This document shows positions 9,029 to 17,485 of a DNA stretch of 64,000 nt, one piece after another. The notes under the pieces were generated by a model. It was given only the letters and a program-made list of their open reading frames with translations, was not told where the DNA came from and did not search any database. Origin of the DNA: JAAOII01 sp965207705. GTDB taxonomy: Bacteria > Pseudomonadota > Gammaproteobacteria > CBDBNL01 > JAAOII01. The stretch lies in the NCBI GenBank assembly GCA_965207705.1, contig OZ242292.1:186001-250000 (forward strand). The letters are read 5' to 3'. Positions within the stretch are counted from its first letter, which is position 1. Each line of letters begins with the position of its first letter. Both the position numbers and the translations under genes were made by a program.

Positions 9029-11311
9029 TTAAGTGTCTGTCTTTCCGTTATCTTTTTCTGAACTAATATTTAATGCATTTTCATACCAATCAATAATCTC
9101 TACGTCCCTTTCATTTAATTTACTTTTATCTAGTTGAGCAACTGCATCATCCACAATACTAATATCGTCAAAATATTTTGATAAAGCAGCGCGGTCAATA
9201 CTTGTCGGTATAGTCATGGTATTCACATAATTATGCAGTAATTTTATTAAAATGTCATTAGATCTAAGTAACTCAAGAGCAAATTTTTTGGCATTTTTCA
9301 AATCATTTTCTTTACCAAATTTAAACCAAAAATCTAAAACTATTTGTAGATCACGTCTATTAATTAATCCTCCTGGTATTTTAGACTCAGATTCTAATTG
9401 TTTAATGCATACATTACACAGTTCATCAAGATCAGCATCAATAAGTAACTCTTCTTTTTTTATTTGTTTTTGACGTATGCTAAGGTGAGCCAAAAAATAT
9501 AAATATGAGTGTTTAATATTTACATTATTAATAGCGCTCACAAGAGCTTTTTTTCTAATATTATAATTATCAAGTTTATTCAATATAAGGTTCGCGACAA
9601 TAGAGGCGTCTAGCACACCTAAAGGCCATACATCACTCTCTGATAACTCCCATAAACTTAGTAATAAATTGGTAAGGCATGTATCGTTATTGTTATCTAT
9701 AGAATTTATAATTATTTTGCAAGCCGTTAATCTATTTCCATGTTCCATATCTTTAAATTTTTTAGCATATTCAATAAAAGCATCACTGCCTTCATTTAAT
9801 TTATCCTCTAATATTTCTCTTTCTTTCACTGGTATATCTTCTGGGTTCAATTGCATAGTAAAATATTTATCGTAATGAGATTTAGAGCAGATTCTCATTG
9901 CAATTTTATAATTACCTTCATGAAAAGGAAATAAATCTGATAGTATTTTTACCATAATATCTTTATTAGCAGCTGGTGCTTTCTCACATGTTCTTTCTAA
10001 TAAAGCATCATGAGATACTTGGTCGCGGTTTCTACTTACAACGTCAATGCTTTCATCGTGTACTAGTTCCAATATATTATTATGTAGAGAGTTATATACG
10101 TCTATGGCATATATTCTGATAGCTTCTATTAGTAAAAAATCTAGTAAATTAATTTCTTTCGCACCCGTAATACTCAGACGGGCCATTATGCTATTAATGT
10201 ATTTTTTAGCACTGCGAGGGGTTTGTAATAATGAATACAGATAATAGATATAAGTGGAATTCCAAGTATCCTCATCCGATATTTCTACATTGAAATATTT
10301 AGTTATAATTTCAACAAGCTCGCCGAAATACTTCTCATAATTAAATCTATGCGTCTTGGGAATATGGAAATGGTATTGAACTATCTTATCTATAAAATTA
10401 TCCCCCATTCCTTCTTCAGATGCATTGTTACCCTCAAACTTTGTATGAATCTTTTTAATAGTTTTATCTTTATCATAAGCAAGGACAAATACCATATTAG
10501 GAAAATCCGCTACTATCTTAGTTAGTTTAAAAATAAGCAAGGTTTCATCTACATCCAACCTATCAATATCATCAACAATGATAAGTATTTTTTTATTCAA
10601 ATGTTCAAGTGTTTTATCTAGTAAATCTTTGCTTTCATAAACAGGTTGCTGTGCAATAGTTTTAGAAAACTTAGCGGAAACTCCAAATGGCCATATAGAT
10701 AAAGAACCTTCTATACCCAAATTTTTACTATCCATAATATTAGGAATATATTTACTAGCATTGCTTCTAAACTCGCTTGCTATTAGTATATCTTCTTTTT
10801 CTATAGCGTTATTGATTGCACGAAAAAAATCATTCAATATTTGTCCATCATTAGAATAATTCCATGGGTTAAAAAAAATTATTAAAGGTGTATTTGGAGA
10901 ATCATGTATATTATTTCCATGGCCTCTATTGGGAGCAAATAAAGAATTAATGATCATTAATTCTTTTGACTGATCAGAATAAAAGTTCATGTGAGATGAT
11001 ATAAATGTCCAATATAACTTAATCCAATTGCCAGCAGAATACTCAATATCATGTCTATCTATATTCCTCCAGTTTTTATCAAATTTATTCAATAGTAAAT
11101 TTATGATCGACGTTTTACCCGAACCCCAGCTTCCTTCTATACCTATCGTCATGCTTTCTTTACCTTTGTGACTAAATATCATATCTATCCTGCTTTTTAT
11201 AGCATCAACAATTTTTGAGCGTTCTAGTTTATCTTCACTATCTAATAGGATAGGTTTATCCAATAGTAGTGAGTCATTACTATTAGTAGTTTCTTTTGAA
11301 GGTTTATTCAT
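9029..11311 (-). CDS. KAP-family P-loop NTPase, copy 2
   Basis: The protein has 760 residues with Walker A GSWGSGKTS at 60-68 and Walker B ILIIVDDIDRLD near 245-257. It is a mosaic. The segment between Walker A and Walker B (for example NPWNYSNDGQILNDFFRAI, then TIAQQPVYESKDLLDKTL) resembles KAP copy 3 at 30565-32892 and lacks the hydrophobic insert of copy 1. Everything after Walker B (YHFHIPKTHRFNYEKYFGEL, AIDVYNSLHNNILELVHDES) closely follows copy 1, with long nearly identical DNA stretches. It is followed by PIN-like copy 2. The conserved leader at 11314-11353 suggests the same promoter as copy 1. Confidence 0.85.
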   Translation of the reverse strand: MNKPSKETTNSNDSLLLDKPILLDSEDKLERSKIVDAIKSRIDMIFSHKGKESMTIGIEGSWGSGKTSIINLLLNKFDKNWRNIDRHDIEYSAGNWIKLYWTFISSHMNFYSDQSKELMIINSLFAPNRGHGNNIHDSPNTPLIIFFNPWNYSNDGQILNDFFRAINNAIEKEDILIASEFRSNASKYIPNIMDSKNLGIEGSLSIWPFGVSAKFSKTIAQQPVYESKDLLDKTLEHLNKKILIIVDDIDRLDVDETLLIFKLTKIVADFPNMVFVLAYDKDKTIKKIHTKFEGNNASEEGMGDNFIDKIVQYHFHIPKTHRFNYEKYFGELVEIITKYFNVEISDEDTWNSTYIYYLYSLLQTPRSAKKYINSIMARLSITGAKEINLLDFLLIEAIRIYAIDVYNSLHNNILELVHDESIDVVSRNRDQVSHDALLERTCEKAPAANKDIMVKILSDLFPFHEGNYKIAMRICSKSHYDKYFTMQLNPEDIPVKEREILEDKLNEGSDAFIEYAKKFKDMEHGNRLTACKIIINSIDNNNDTCLTNLLLSLWELSESDVWPLGVLDASIVANLILNKLDNYNIRKKALVSAINNVNIKHSYLYFLAHLSIRQKQIKKEELLIDADLDELCNVCIKQLESESKIPGGLINRRDLQIVLDFWFKFGKENDLKNAKKFALELLRSNDILIKLLHNYVNTMTIPTSIDRAALSKYFDDISIVDDAVAQLDKSKLNERDVEIIDWYENALNISSEKDNGKTDT

Positions 11312-11313
11312 GA

Positions 11314-11353
11314 AATATAAGAAAACATTTACTTTTATTCTACTCTACTATGG
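11314..11353 (-). promoter_or_regulatory. Conserved leader upstream of KAP copy 2
   Basis: Same ~40-bp block as at 7264-7303, in the same position relative to the KAP start. Conservation of the non-coding leader supports duplication of a complete transcription unit. Confidence 0.4.
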
Positions 11354-11445
11354 GGAATAATATTAAGGATATAAAAGTAACCTGGTATATCCCTAGACGA
11401 TCTAATAATAACTTTATAGGCATTACCCCTATAGAAGCTTGTTTA

Positions 11446-11637
11446 TTATGCCGAGATCTTTAATTCAGTAAATAGAGTAGTCGGATTTATACAGCGAACG
11501 CCCTCCTTCTTACACACTAAAGAAATTTTATAATTACATTTTTCATCAGGTGGCTTTCCCTGTTTTCCCTCATGCGTAACTACAGTAAGTTTATATGTTT
11601 TAGCAAAAGCGACTAATAATAGATCATTATTATTCAC
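11446..11637 (-). pseudogene. C-terminal remnant of a DUF4411 PIN-like toxin
   Basis: The 63 residues match the end of DUF4411 proteins: an 'A-x-(T/S)-x-x-L-x-V-V-T-x-E' strand (here FAKTYKLTVVTHEGKQG), then YKISLVCKKEGVRCINP and TTLFTELK. DUF4411 members are usually about 160 residues and form PIN-type toxins encoded next to XRE-ImmA/IrrE antitoxins. That is the context here: the gene at 11698-12795 lies 60 bp upstream on the same strand. The N-terminal two thirds, with the first catalytic acidic residues, are missing and the gap upstream is too short to hold them, so the toxin is probably dead. Confidence 0.65.
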
Positions 11638-11697
11638 CTCTTATATAACAGCAAGAAAAAATTAGATTCTCCGAGTCCATAATAATTGATATAGGAT

Positions 11698-12795
11698 TCA
11701 TAGTATTTTTTCAATATCATCTACATATCCAGTATTTTTAAGATCAAGCAAGTTGCATAATCTTAGCAAACTTATCTTTTCATCATAATATAGTTGAAAA
11801 ATAGAACTAATATATGGCTTCCCATAATAATTTATTTTTTCTATGGGTATGTTTCTTGCCGGACTTACGCCAAACCCCTTTCCCAATTTATCTAATTTTT
11901 TAGAATCTGAAGGTATATCCTTAGTAATGCTATATTTACTTATTACTTTAGCAAACTGTTCATGAGGCATAAGCAGATTCGCAGCAAATTGATTGCAAAA
12001 AACCTCAGATTTATTTGTATTGCGGGAGTCAAGTATATTACTTTCCTCATCCAGCATAGTATCTTGCCTTAATATGTGCCCTAGTTCATGGATTAATGTA
12101 AACGTCTTAGCAACTACAGCATCTGTACCATTGACAACAATAATGGGAAAAATATCATCATACAGCGCCAGCCCTCGCATGATTTTAGGTTCAATTTTGG
12201 ACCAATGACTATAAGGAGAAGTCATAAACACTAAAACACCTTTCTCCTCTATACGTTCTTTGTAATATACATATACTTCTTTTGCATTTTTTCCCTCAAT
12301 GGATTCGGGAATATTAATACCAAGCCAAGAACTGGCTTTATCTGCAAGTTTTATCGGATCAATTCCATCATGAGCGATAATGTCATTAGCATTAAGTTCA
12401 TTCTTATTAAATTTAGGGACGTCTCTATCATCATCATCTTCATATATTTCAAGTAGAAATTTTCGCCTACTCACCACATGATTAATTAATTTAATGACTT
12501 GATAGTTAAGTTTGACTTTATTATTTTTTAAAGAGCGAAAGACGGGATTACTCTCTTTAGAAAAGTTGTACTCTTTTGGTATTTCCTCGGCATTTTCATT
12601 AAATACCCATCCAGGAACACAGTATGCTTCTGCAATTTTTTGAATTTGTTTATAGGTGGGATTAGCAGCGCCCTTTTCATAAGCAGCCAATCTGGGAATT
12701 TTTGTTATTTGTATGACTTCATTTATATCTTCCAAGCCAACCTGTAAACGACATTGCTTGAGTAATTGGGGGTTAATAGGTATACCAGCAGTCAT
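11698..12795 (-). CDS. XRE/ImmA-IrrE-type regulator-protease
   Basis: The protein has 365 residues. Residues 8-70 look like a helix-turn-helix DNA-binding domain (INPQLLKQCRLQVGLEDINE...RLAAYEKGAANPTYKQIQKIA). Residues 160-310 hold an ImmA/IrrE (COG2856) peptidase domain with HELGH at 236-240 and a downstream SEVFCNQFAANLLMP helix that provides the third zinc ligand. Such proteins cleave or sequester partner repressors or toxins. The following gene is a truncated DUF4411 toxin, so this is the surviving antitoxin half of a toxin-antitoxin pair. It is probably autoregulated through its HTH, although no operator could be identified by eye. Confidence 0.85.
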   Translation of the reverse strand: MTAGIPINPQLLKQCRLQVGLEDINEVIQITKIPRLAAYEKGAANPTYKQIQKIAEAYCVPGWVFNENAEEIPKEYNFSKESNPVFRSLKNNKVKLNYQVIKLINHVVSRRKFLLEIYEDDDDRDVPKFNKNELNANDIIAHDGIDPIKLADKASSWLGINIPESIEGKNAKEVYVYYKERIEEKGVLVFMTSPYSHWSKIEPKIMRGLALYDDIFPIIVVNGTDAVVAKTFTLIHELGHILRQDTMLDEESNILDSRNTNKSEVFCNQFAANLLMPHEQFAKVISKYSITKDIPSDSKKLDKLGKGFGVSPARNIPIEKINYYGKPYISSIFQLYYDEKISLLRLCNLLDLKNTGYVDDIEKIL

Positions 12796-13099
12796 AATAT
12801 ATTAAATCAGTTAATTATTGAAATATATAGGTCCCCATATCATTTTGAGCTGGCAGCTATGTTTCATCGGTTCCATAAAAGCATTATAATTCAAAACATA
12901 AATAATATATCTATGTGTAGTGTTATGTGCTGCGAATCAGGGGTTGTATTGGTAGAGTATAGATTGCCCTCTAATAGCTGCGTTGAGAGTTAGCCGTAAG
13001 CATATAAAGCATTTATCTAATTATGCATAGAAATTCACATTATTCTTAAAAAAATAAAAAATAGTTAAATTATGAGAAATAATCGTATAATAGGTTATT
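12796..13099. other. Divergent intergenic region without a convincing gene
   Basis: 304 bp lie between the ImmA/IrrE gene (minus strand) and the secreted nuclease (plus strand), so the region should contain both promoters. A TATAAT hexamer at 13086-13091 is only 8 bp before the nuclease ATG, which would give an almost leaderless transcript; no good -35 box is visible. Short open frames here show no recognisable motif. Confidence 0.4.
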
Positions 13100-13723
13100 A
13101 TGAATAAAAAATCTATTACTACCTTATTGGTGTTCAGTGTATTGCTAGCCACTAGTCAAATACACGCAAGCACTATACCAGATATAACTTTATGTAAAGC
13201 TGAAAATGATCCTACTAGATACAAGAAAAGATCATATAATCATTGGATTGATGAGGATGGAAACGGCTTAGACACACGCGCAGAAGTTTTACGAAAAGAA
13301 GTCGTTAACTCTGTGATTGTAGAAGAGAAAAGAGGAAGAAAAAAAATTGTAGCAGGTGCATGGTATGACCATTACACGGGTTCTTACATTAAAAATCCTA
13401 ATAAAATTGATATAAGCCATTTAGTCCCACTTAAAGAAGCACATAATTCTGGTGCTTGGGACTGGTCGGAGGAGCGCAAAAAAGAATATGCTAATGACCT
13501 AGAAAATGAGGCAACTCTAATAGCAGTTTCTAAAAAAGCAAATAATAAAAAGGGTTTTAAGGATCCGGCTAGATGGTTACCACCCAATGAAGAATATCAT
13601 TGTCAGTATATACAGGACTGGATAAAAATTAAGGAGGAGTGGCAACTCTGCTACGATGGGTTAGAAGCATTGGCAGTTAAAAGAATTTATCAAACATGTT
13701 TGAATACAAATAAATTGAAGTAA
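13100..13723 (+). CDS. Secreted HNH endonuclease, DUF1524/GmrSD-C-like
   Basis: The protein has 207 residues. The first 23 form a Sec signal peptide (MNKKS, hydrophobic core, cleavage after IHA). The mature part contains ISHLVPLKEAHNSGAWDW at about 105-122, followed by YANDLENEATLIAVSKKANNKKG and DPARWLPP. This is the His-Asn arrangement of the small secreted HNH family related to DUF1524, where D-x-D-H-x-V-P-L-x-E-A is usual; here it reads DISHLVPLKEA. The likely role is periplasmic or extracellular DNA degradation, for nutrition or antagonism. No immunity gene is recognisable. The membrane gene at 13784 lies downstream on the same strand and may be co-transcribed. Confidence 0.8.
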   Translation: MNKKSITTLLVFSVLLATSQIHASTIPDITLCKAENDPTRYKKRSYNHWIDEDGNGLDTRAEVLRKEVVNSVIVEEKRGRKKIVAGAWYDHYTGSYIKNPNKIDISHLVPLKEAHNSGAWDWSEERKKEYANDLENEATLIAVSKKANNKKGFKDPARWLPPNEEYHCQYIQDWIKIKEEWQLCYDGLEALAVKRIYQTCLNTNKLK

Positions 13724-13745
13724 CTAACTACAATAGGGAATCATT

Positions 13746-13787
13746 ATGTCGAAAGAACCATTGGGCATGCCCCAAAAATCAAAATGA
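13746..13787 (+). CDS. Possible 13-codon leader ORF coupled to the membrane gene
   Basis: A short frame (MSKEPLGMPQKSK, then TGA) starts at an ATG preceded by AGGGA at good spacing. It ends in an ATGA overlap with the start of the next gene at 13784, which itself has no obvious Shine-Dalgarno. This suggests translational coupling or a leader peptide. It could also be the stump of a lost gene. Confidence 0.35.
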   Translation: MSKEPLGMPQKSK

Positions 13788-15124
13788 GTATACGCACTAT
13801 TATAAAAAATCCAAGTACTATCATAGAAAATCCAGATGATGAAGCATTATCGCTGATTCTTCTTTTTTTCTATTTTGTAGGTTATTTTTTCCTTCCAATT
13901 ATACTTTACAGTTCTTTAGAAGGGATCGCAGGCTCAGAATGGGAATCTTTATGGGAAGCTTTAATGTGGATATTCTGTATTGTACTTTTGGGAATTAGTT
14001 TATTTCCCATTATCAAGACCTATCGTTTTTGTAATGACCACATAAAAAATAATCCAGACGATGGTATAAAAAAGAAATATCGTCTAATCAGAACAATTTC
14101 TAATATATTTATTGCAATTTTCTTTTTTTATGATGTGATTTGGATTTTCTCTATCGTACCTTGCGAAGCTTTTGATGAATGCTTGATTGAAGCTAACGGA
14201 AATCCACTGGTCTATTCAGTCATTTATTTGGTTACTGGAATAATATTTGCATTTGCAATATTGGGCTTATTCAAACTAATATTTAGTAGTAAAGAAATTC
14301 CACAAATCTTTAAAAAAGGAGGAGCTGTTTTTGTTTGCGGGGCTTTAGGGTCAGCGGCTGCACTATACGCTCCGATAATACTGGCTTATATCCAACAAGG
14401 TAGTGTGGATTTAGATATATCAGACAGTAGGATGATGTTCTATGCAGGTGCTTCTATTATTTTTGGCGCACTAACAATTTTTTGGCCCAAAATGATGACT
14501 GACAACATGGACATTTTTACAACTTCTCGAAAAGCAGCTATATTAGGATTAGCTTTCCCAAGTTTACTGTTCAATACCTTGGAAGGAACACAGAACCATG
14601 AATTGAAACCCAAAGATGGCAATGGAGTGAATGTTGAGAAAGTACAAGGGGGAAGAATATTACAGCTTAAAACTAGTAGTATTTATCAGGCACCTTCCCC
14701 AAATATTAATATTCCTTTCATCAGCTCTGCTTATGCGGAAGAACATACTGACGATATTGATGAAGTTCCTTTAGATAGCGATTCAAGCAATAATTTAAAT
14801 AGTAATTTAAATAAGCGATTTAATGCTGCTGCGCGGTTAGTAAACTCAATTGCATCTAAAAAATATATCATCTCAATTGCGGAGTTTAGCACGGAAGACG
14901 AAGCATTCACTTACTACACAAAATGCATTCAAGATAGTTACAATATTACTAATAGCTATGTACTTGAATTGATCCCCGACTCTAATTATCGCATTATCTT
15001 TCCATCTTTAGACGACAAGTTATCAAGAGGAGAAGCCAATTATAAATTATATCTTCTCAGCGAGAATATGAAAAAGGAGGGAGATTGCCTAAAAACTGAA
15101 CTCTCTATATTGGAGTTTGAGTAA
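13784..15124 (+). CDS. Multi-spanning membrane protein with soluble C-terminal domain, unknown function
   Basis: This is a 446-residue protein. About seven hydrophobic segments occur in the first ~270 residues (for example LILLFFYFVGYFFLPIIL, IFIAIFFFYDVIWIFSIV and IYLVTGIIFAFAILGLF). The last ~100 residues are soluble: KKYIISIAEFSTEDEAFTYY...YVLELIPDSNYRIIFPS. This has the alternating strand/helix look of a SPOR-like domain, but no canonical motif is present. Acidic low-complexity DSDSSNNLNSNLN links the two parts. The start is set by the ATGA overlap with the short upstream frame. A strong hairpin terminator follows at 15174-15205. I do not recognise the family. Confidence 0.65.
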   Translation: MSIRTIIKNPSTIIENPDDEALSLILLFFYFVGYFFLPIILYSSLEGIAGSEWESLWEALMWIFCIVLLGISLFPIIKTYRFCNDHIKNNPDDGIKKKYRLIRTISNIFIAIFFFYDVIWIFSIVPCEAFDECLIEANGNPLVYSVIYLVTGIIFAFAILGLFKLIFSSKEIPQIFKKGGAVFVCGALGSAAALYAPIILAYIQQGSVDLDISDSRMMFYAGASIIFGALTIFWPKMMTDNMDIFTTSRKAAILGLAFPSLLFNTLEGTQNHELKPKDGNGVNVEKVQGGRILQLKTSSIYQAPSPNINIPFISSAYAEEHTDDIDEVPLDSDSSNNLNSNLNKRFNAAARLVNSIASKKYIISIAEFSTEDEAFTYYTKCIQDSYNITNSYVLELIPDSNYRIIFPSLDDKLSRGEANYKLYLLSENMKKEGDCLKTELSILEFE

Positions 15125-15173
15125 AGAAATTTACTACCCTGCTACTAAGCAACTATATTAATATTTAGTTTGA

Positions 15174-15205
15174 CTTTAGTTATAGTCGTAACTAAAGGAT
15201 TTTTT
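15174..15205 (+). terminator. Rho-independent terminator after the membrane gene
   Basis: A perfect 9-bp inverted repeat, CTTTAGTTA (15174-15182) and TAACTAAAG (15189-15197), encloses a 6-nt loop and is followed by GGA and six T residues. It lies 50 bp past the stop of the 13784-15124 gene. Confidence 0.75.
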
Positions 15206-15334
15206 GTCCTCTTCTACCGGTAGTTTGATGTTTTTCTTTGATGTGTCATCCATATCATCCGATGCATTATCTAATCTTACTTGAAAACGGAAAAACCTAT
15301 CACCAATTATAAGCTTATACAAAAGCGTCTTATA

Positions 15335-15724
15335 TTACTGCTCAGAGATTATAATTTTTTCGGGTTGGCAATTCCACAAAGATTTACAGGCATTCCGGCT
15401 GTGAGTAATCATCAGGTTTTCCTCTTTGCTCCATATTCCTTCTCCAAATAAAATACAACCGCGCGAATCTGCCATAGTATTACCCCAATGAGTAAGTATC
15501 CATTGGCGGCTTATTACATTTGTTACATGAAAAACATTCTTAAAACGTCTGCCCTGAAAAGGAGCCAAAGAATACTCACCAGCAGGGATACAACTCATAG
15601 GTTTATTATTATTGGGGAGACGCTCACAAGTATAGAAAGAAAGCCCCCCAAGGTTAGCAAAGCCAAAATACCCTGTAGCACATTTATAAGTACGGAATAA
15701 ATGGATTGTTCTTTGTTTCAGCAT
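15335..15724 (-). CDS. DUF5675 family protein
   Basis: The protein has 129 residues. It has the DUF5675 landmarks: CERLPNNNKPMSCIPAGEYSL near residues 34-54, a variable HVTNVISRQWILTHWGNT segment, then DSRGCILFGEG. In this family the sequence S-C-I-P-x-G-x-Y...I-H-x-G-N...G-C-I-L-x-G is characteristic. Members are often found in phage tail or lysis neighbourhoods; the activity is not established to my knowledge. It lies 6 bp downstream of a 3TM holin-like gene, repeating the arrangement at 20426/20867 in the opposite order. It differs considerably in sequence from the copy at 20454-20858, so the duplication is not recent. Confidence 0.75.
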   Translation of the reverse strand: MLKQRTIHLFRTYKCATGYFGFANLGGLSFYTCERLPNNNKPMSCIPAGEYSLAPFQGRRFKNVFHVTNVISRQWILTHWGNTMADSRGCILFGEGIWSKEENLMITHSRNACKSLWNCQPEKIIISEQ

Positions 15725-15730
15725 AAAAGA

Positions 15731-16246
15731 TTATTTGCTTAATCTAATTTTGCCACCAAACCAAAATGTAATACATGCAGCAGCCATCTCATTAATAATA
15801 AAAATAACTTCTTCCTCAATTGGTATTTTTATCACTCCAGCATATTGCAAGCATATAAAAATTACTAACATCCAGGTAACTATGGGTCTAGTCATACCCC
15901 GGCAGAAATCCACTAATCCCATCATAAATATAACAAATTTGGGAGCATTATCAGGAACATCTTTTAGATACTTACACGCATCATTATCACGAGCAGACGT
16001 TCTATCATCAACCTCCATTTCTGCCAGAGAAGTTGCTTGTTCTAATTCAGCAATTTGCAATTTATTGCTAGCAATAAACTCCTCACGCGCCTGCTCTATT
16101 TCCAACTCCTTTTGGTGAAAGGGAGCCATTTTCAATTCATGCTTGCGCTTTGATCGTCTATCTATTGAATCTGCAACAATCTTAGCTAAAGTTGTAACAA
16201 CTCCAGCACCACCTCCTAAAATACCTGAACCTAATAATCCTATCAT
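15731..16246 (-). CDS. 3TM holin-like membrane protein, copy 1
   Basis: The protein has 171 residues. An N-terminal glycine-rich hydrophobic helix (GLLGSGILGGGAGVVTTLAKI) is followed by a long charged helix (about 30-95) and two hydrophobic helices near the end (TWMLVIFICLQYAGVI and EMAAACITFWFGGK). The RGMTRPIVTWM and ITFWFG elements match phage and gene-transfer-agent 3TM holins. Holins form membrane pores that release or trigger murein hydrolases. It is encoded next to DUF5675, and a paralogue is at 19902-20426. Whether it still lyses cells or has been adapted for another export role cannot be read from sequence. Confidence 0.7.
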   Translation of the reverse strand: MIGLLGSGILGGGAGVVTTLAKIVADSIDRRSKRKHELKMAPFHQKELEIEQAREEFIASNKLQIAELEQATSLAEMEVDDRTSARDNDACKYLKDVPDNAPKFVIFMMGLVDFCRGMTRPIVTWMLVIFICLQYAGVIKIPIEEEVIFIINEMAAACITFWFGGKIRLSK

Positions 16247-16351
16247 ATTTTCTTCTCGTTAGTTAATTTTAAAATATTAAATATACGCAAGTATCTCTTG
16301 CATATAATCATCATACCACATAAAAAATTAATGTTATGTAATAACATATCT

Positions 16352-17164
16352 CTATGATTTTTTGTTTTTGCGGTTACTCCACATTTCCTTGGTTTTTTCA
16401 AAAATAAATTTGTATAAAATTATTAGCCAAAAAGATATAAAGAACATCATAAATCCCAAGAAAACAAACAATAGGATGTATATAAAGACAATATAATTCT
16501 CTCCAATATTTAAACCATCCCAGTTATCCAGTACATCCAATACAAACTTAGATACGCGAAAAGAAAATACAACGCACAATAAAGCCATAAAATTATAAAT
16601 GGGTTCTTCTTTATGCTTATTTAATCCTTCCTTAAACATGTCTATTAAACCACGCATCATCGTTGATTTCTTTATCCATGGAATGAAGAAGTGATAAACA
16701 GTTAATACTGCCAAAGCAACTGGTATACCCCAATATGCCCAATTTTCATAGGTTCCATTAGCAACATTATCTTCATTACTATACCAATTAGATGCGTAAA
16801 ACCCGGCAATTATAGCAATAACTATGCCAATCTTATGTCCGCTGATACTATGAATAATATATCTTATAAATTTCAAAAATAAAGTGGTTGGTAAGTGCCA
16901 ATCAACTATGAATAAAATAGTGGCGTAGCTAGTCAGCATAAAAAATAATATTCCAAGAAAATGAAGATAATATTCTTGATCATTTCTTAATGATTCAACA
17001 ATAGGAGTCCAAATGGGATCGTTATCTGTAACTAATTGAGTGGCAATGGTTGTGAGAGTAACAAGAGCAATTGTAAGTTCAATTACACGCTTATATGGAA
17101 TATCCCACCACGACTTCTTGGAGGATTTACCCCTTGATGATTTTTCAATATTTTCGTTTGACAT
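16352..17164 (-). CDS. Multi-spanning membrane protein, unknown function
   Basis: This 270-residue protein has about six hydrophobic helices: near 28-45, 68-90, 108-125, 145-163, 195-212 and 225-255. A Ser/Lys-rich N-terminal tail is predicted to be cytoplasmic. No catalytic motif is visible and I do not recognise the family. It lies between the holin-like gene downstream and the metallopeptidase-like gene and LAS-peptidase remnant upstream, all on the same strand. Its position inside the duplicated lysis-type array suggests a role with those genes, possibly as an immunity or accessory membrane component; that is inference only. Confidence 0.55.
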   Translation of the reverse strand: MSNENIEKSSRGKSSKKSWWDIPYKRVIELTIALVTLTTIATQLVTDNDPIWTPIVESLRNDQEYYLHFLGILFFMLTSYATILFIVDWHLPTTLFLKFIRYIIHSISGHKIGIVIAIIAGFYASNWYSNEDNVANGTYENWAYWGIPVALAVLTVYHFFIPWIKKSTMMRGLIDMFKEGLNKHKEEPIYNFMALLCVVFSFRVSKFVLDVLDNWDGLNIGENYIVFIYILLFVFLGFMMFFISFWLIILYKFIFEKTKEMWSNRKNKKS

Positions 17165-17290
17165 ATTATTTATTTAGGTTAATTAAAATATTTGAGTTTA
17201 TATAATTCATAAAAAGTAAGGATGCATTAGCTCGTAATAATCTTTTATATAAGAAGTCACCTGAAGCATACACTATAAGCTATTTAGTTA

Positions 17291-17485
17291 CTATTGTGGA
17301 GGTTCATCTATTTGTAAGTGTACGTGATCATAATGGAGAGGTACTTCGCGGCATAACCCTTCGCCAAGTAGAAGATTCAATTTATTCTTATCATTCATGA
17401 AAAAATCAAGAACTTTTAATGATTCCTTGAGATGTATTTTTATACCAACGTTCCATAGATTGCTTAAATGGCCACATCCAGCCAT
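17291..17485 (-). pseudogene. Deletion remnant of the MepA-like peptidase gene
   Basis: The 64-codon frame starts inside the preceding metallopeptidase gene (MAGCGHLSNLWNVGIKIHLK, an out-of-frame reading of that gene's tail). It then runs into LDFFMNDKNKLNL and jumps to LLGEGLCREVPLHYDHVHLQIDEPPQ. Each piece matches the intact gene at 21001-22164 (LDFFFLNDNNK, LIGEGLCVYVKGHHNHVHL), but about 140 residues between them, including the HKTGLDID zinc motif, are absent. The reading frame survived the deletion. It cannot be a working LAS peptidase. Only 17291-17405 is unique to this remnant. Confidence 0.75.

Noticed and set aside
12766..12993. 75-codon plus-strand frame between the ImmA/IrrE gene and the nuclease
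   Set aside because: Starts inside the opposite gene, no motif, no ribosome-binding site; the region is more likely a divergent promoter.
17291..17485. Small intact protein of 64 residues
   Set aside because: Its pieces match the beginning and end of the larger peptidase gene with the middle deleted, and the first third is an out-of-frame reading of the neighbour.
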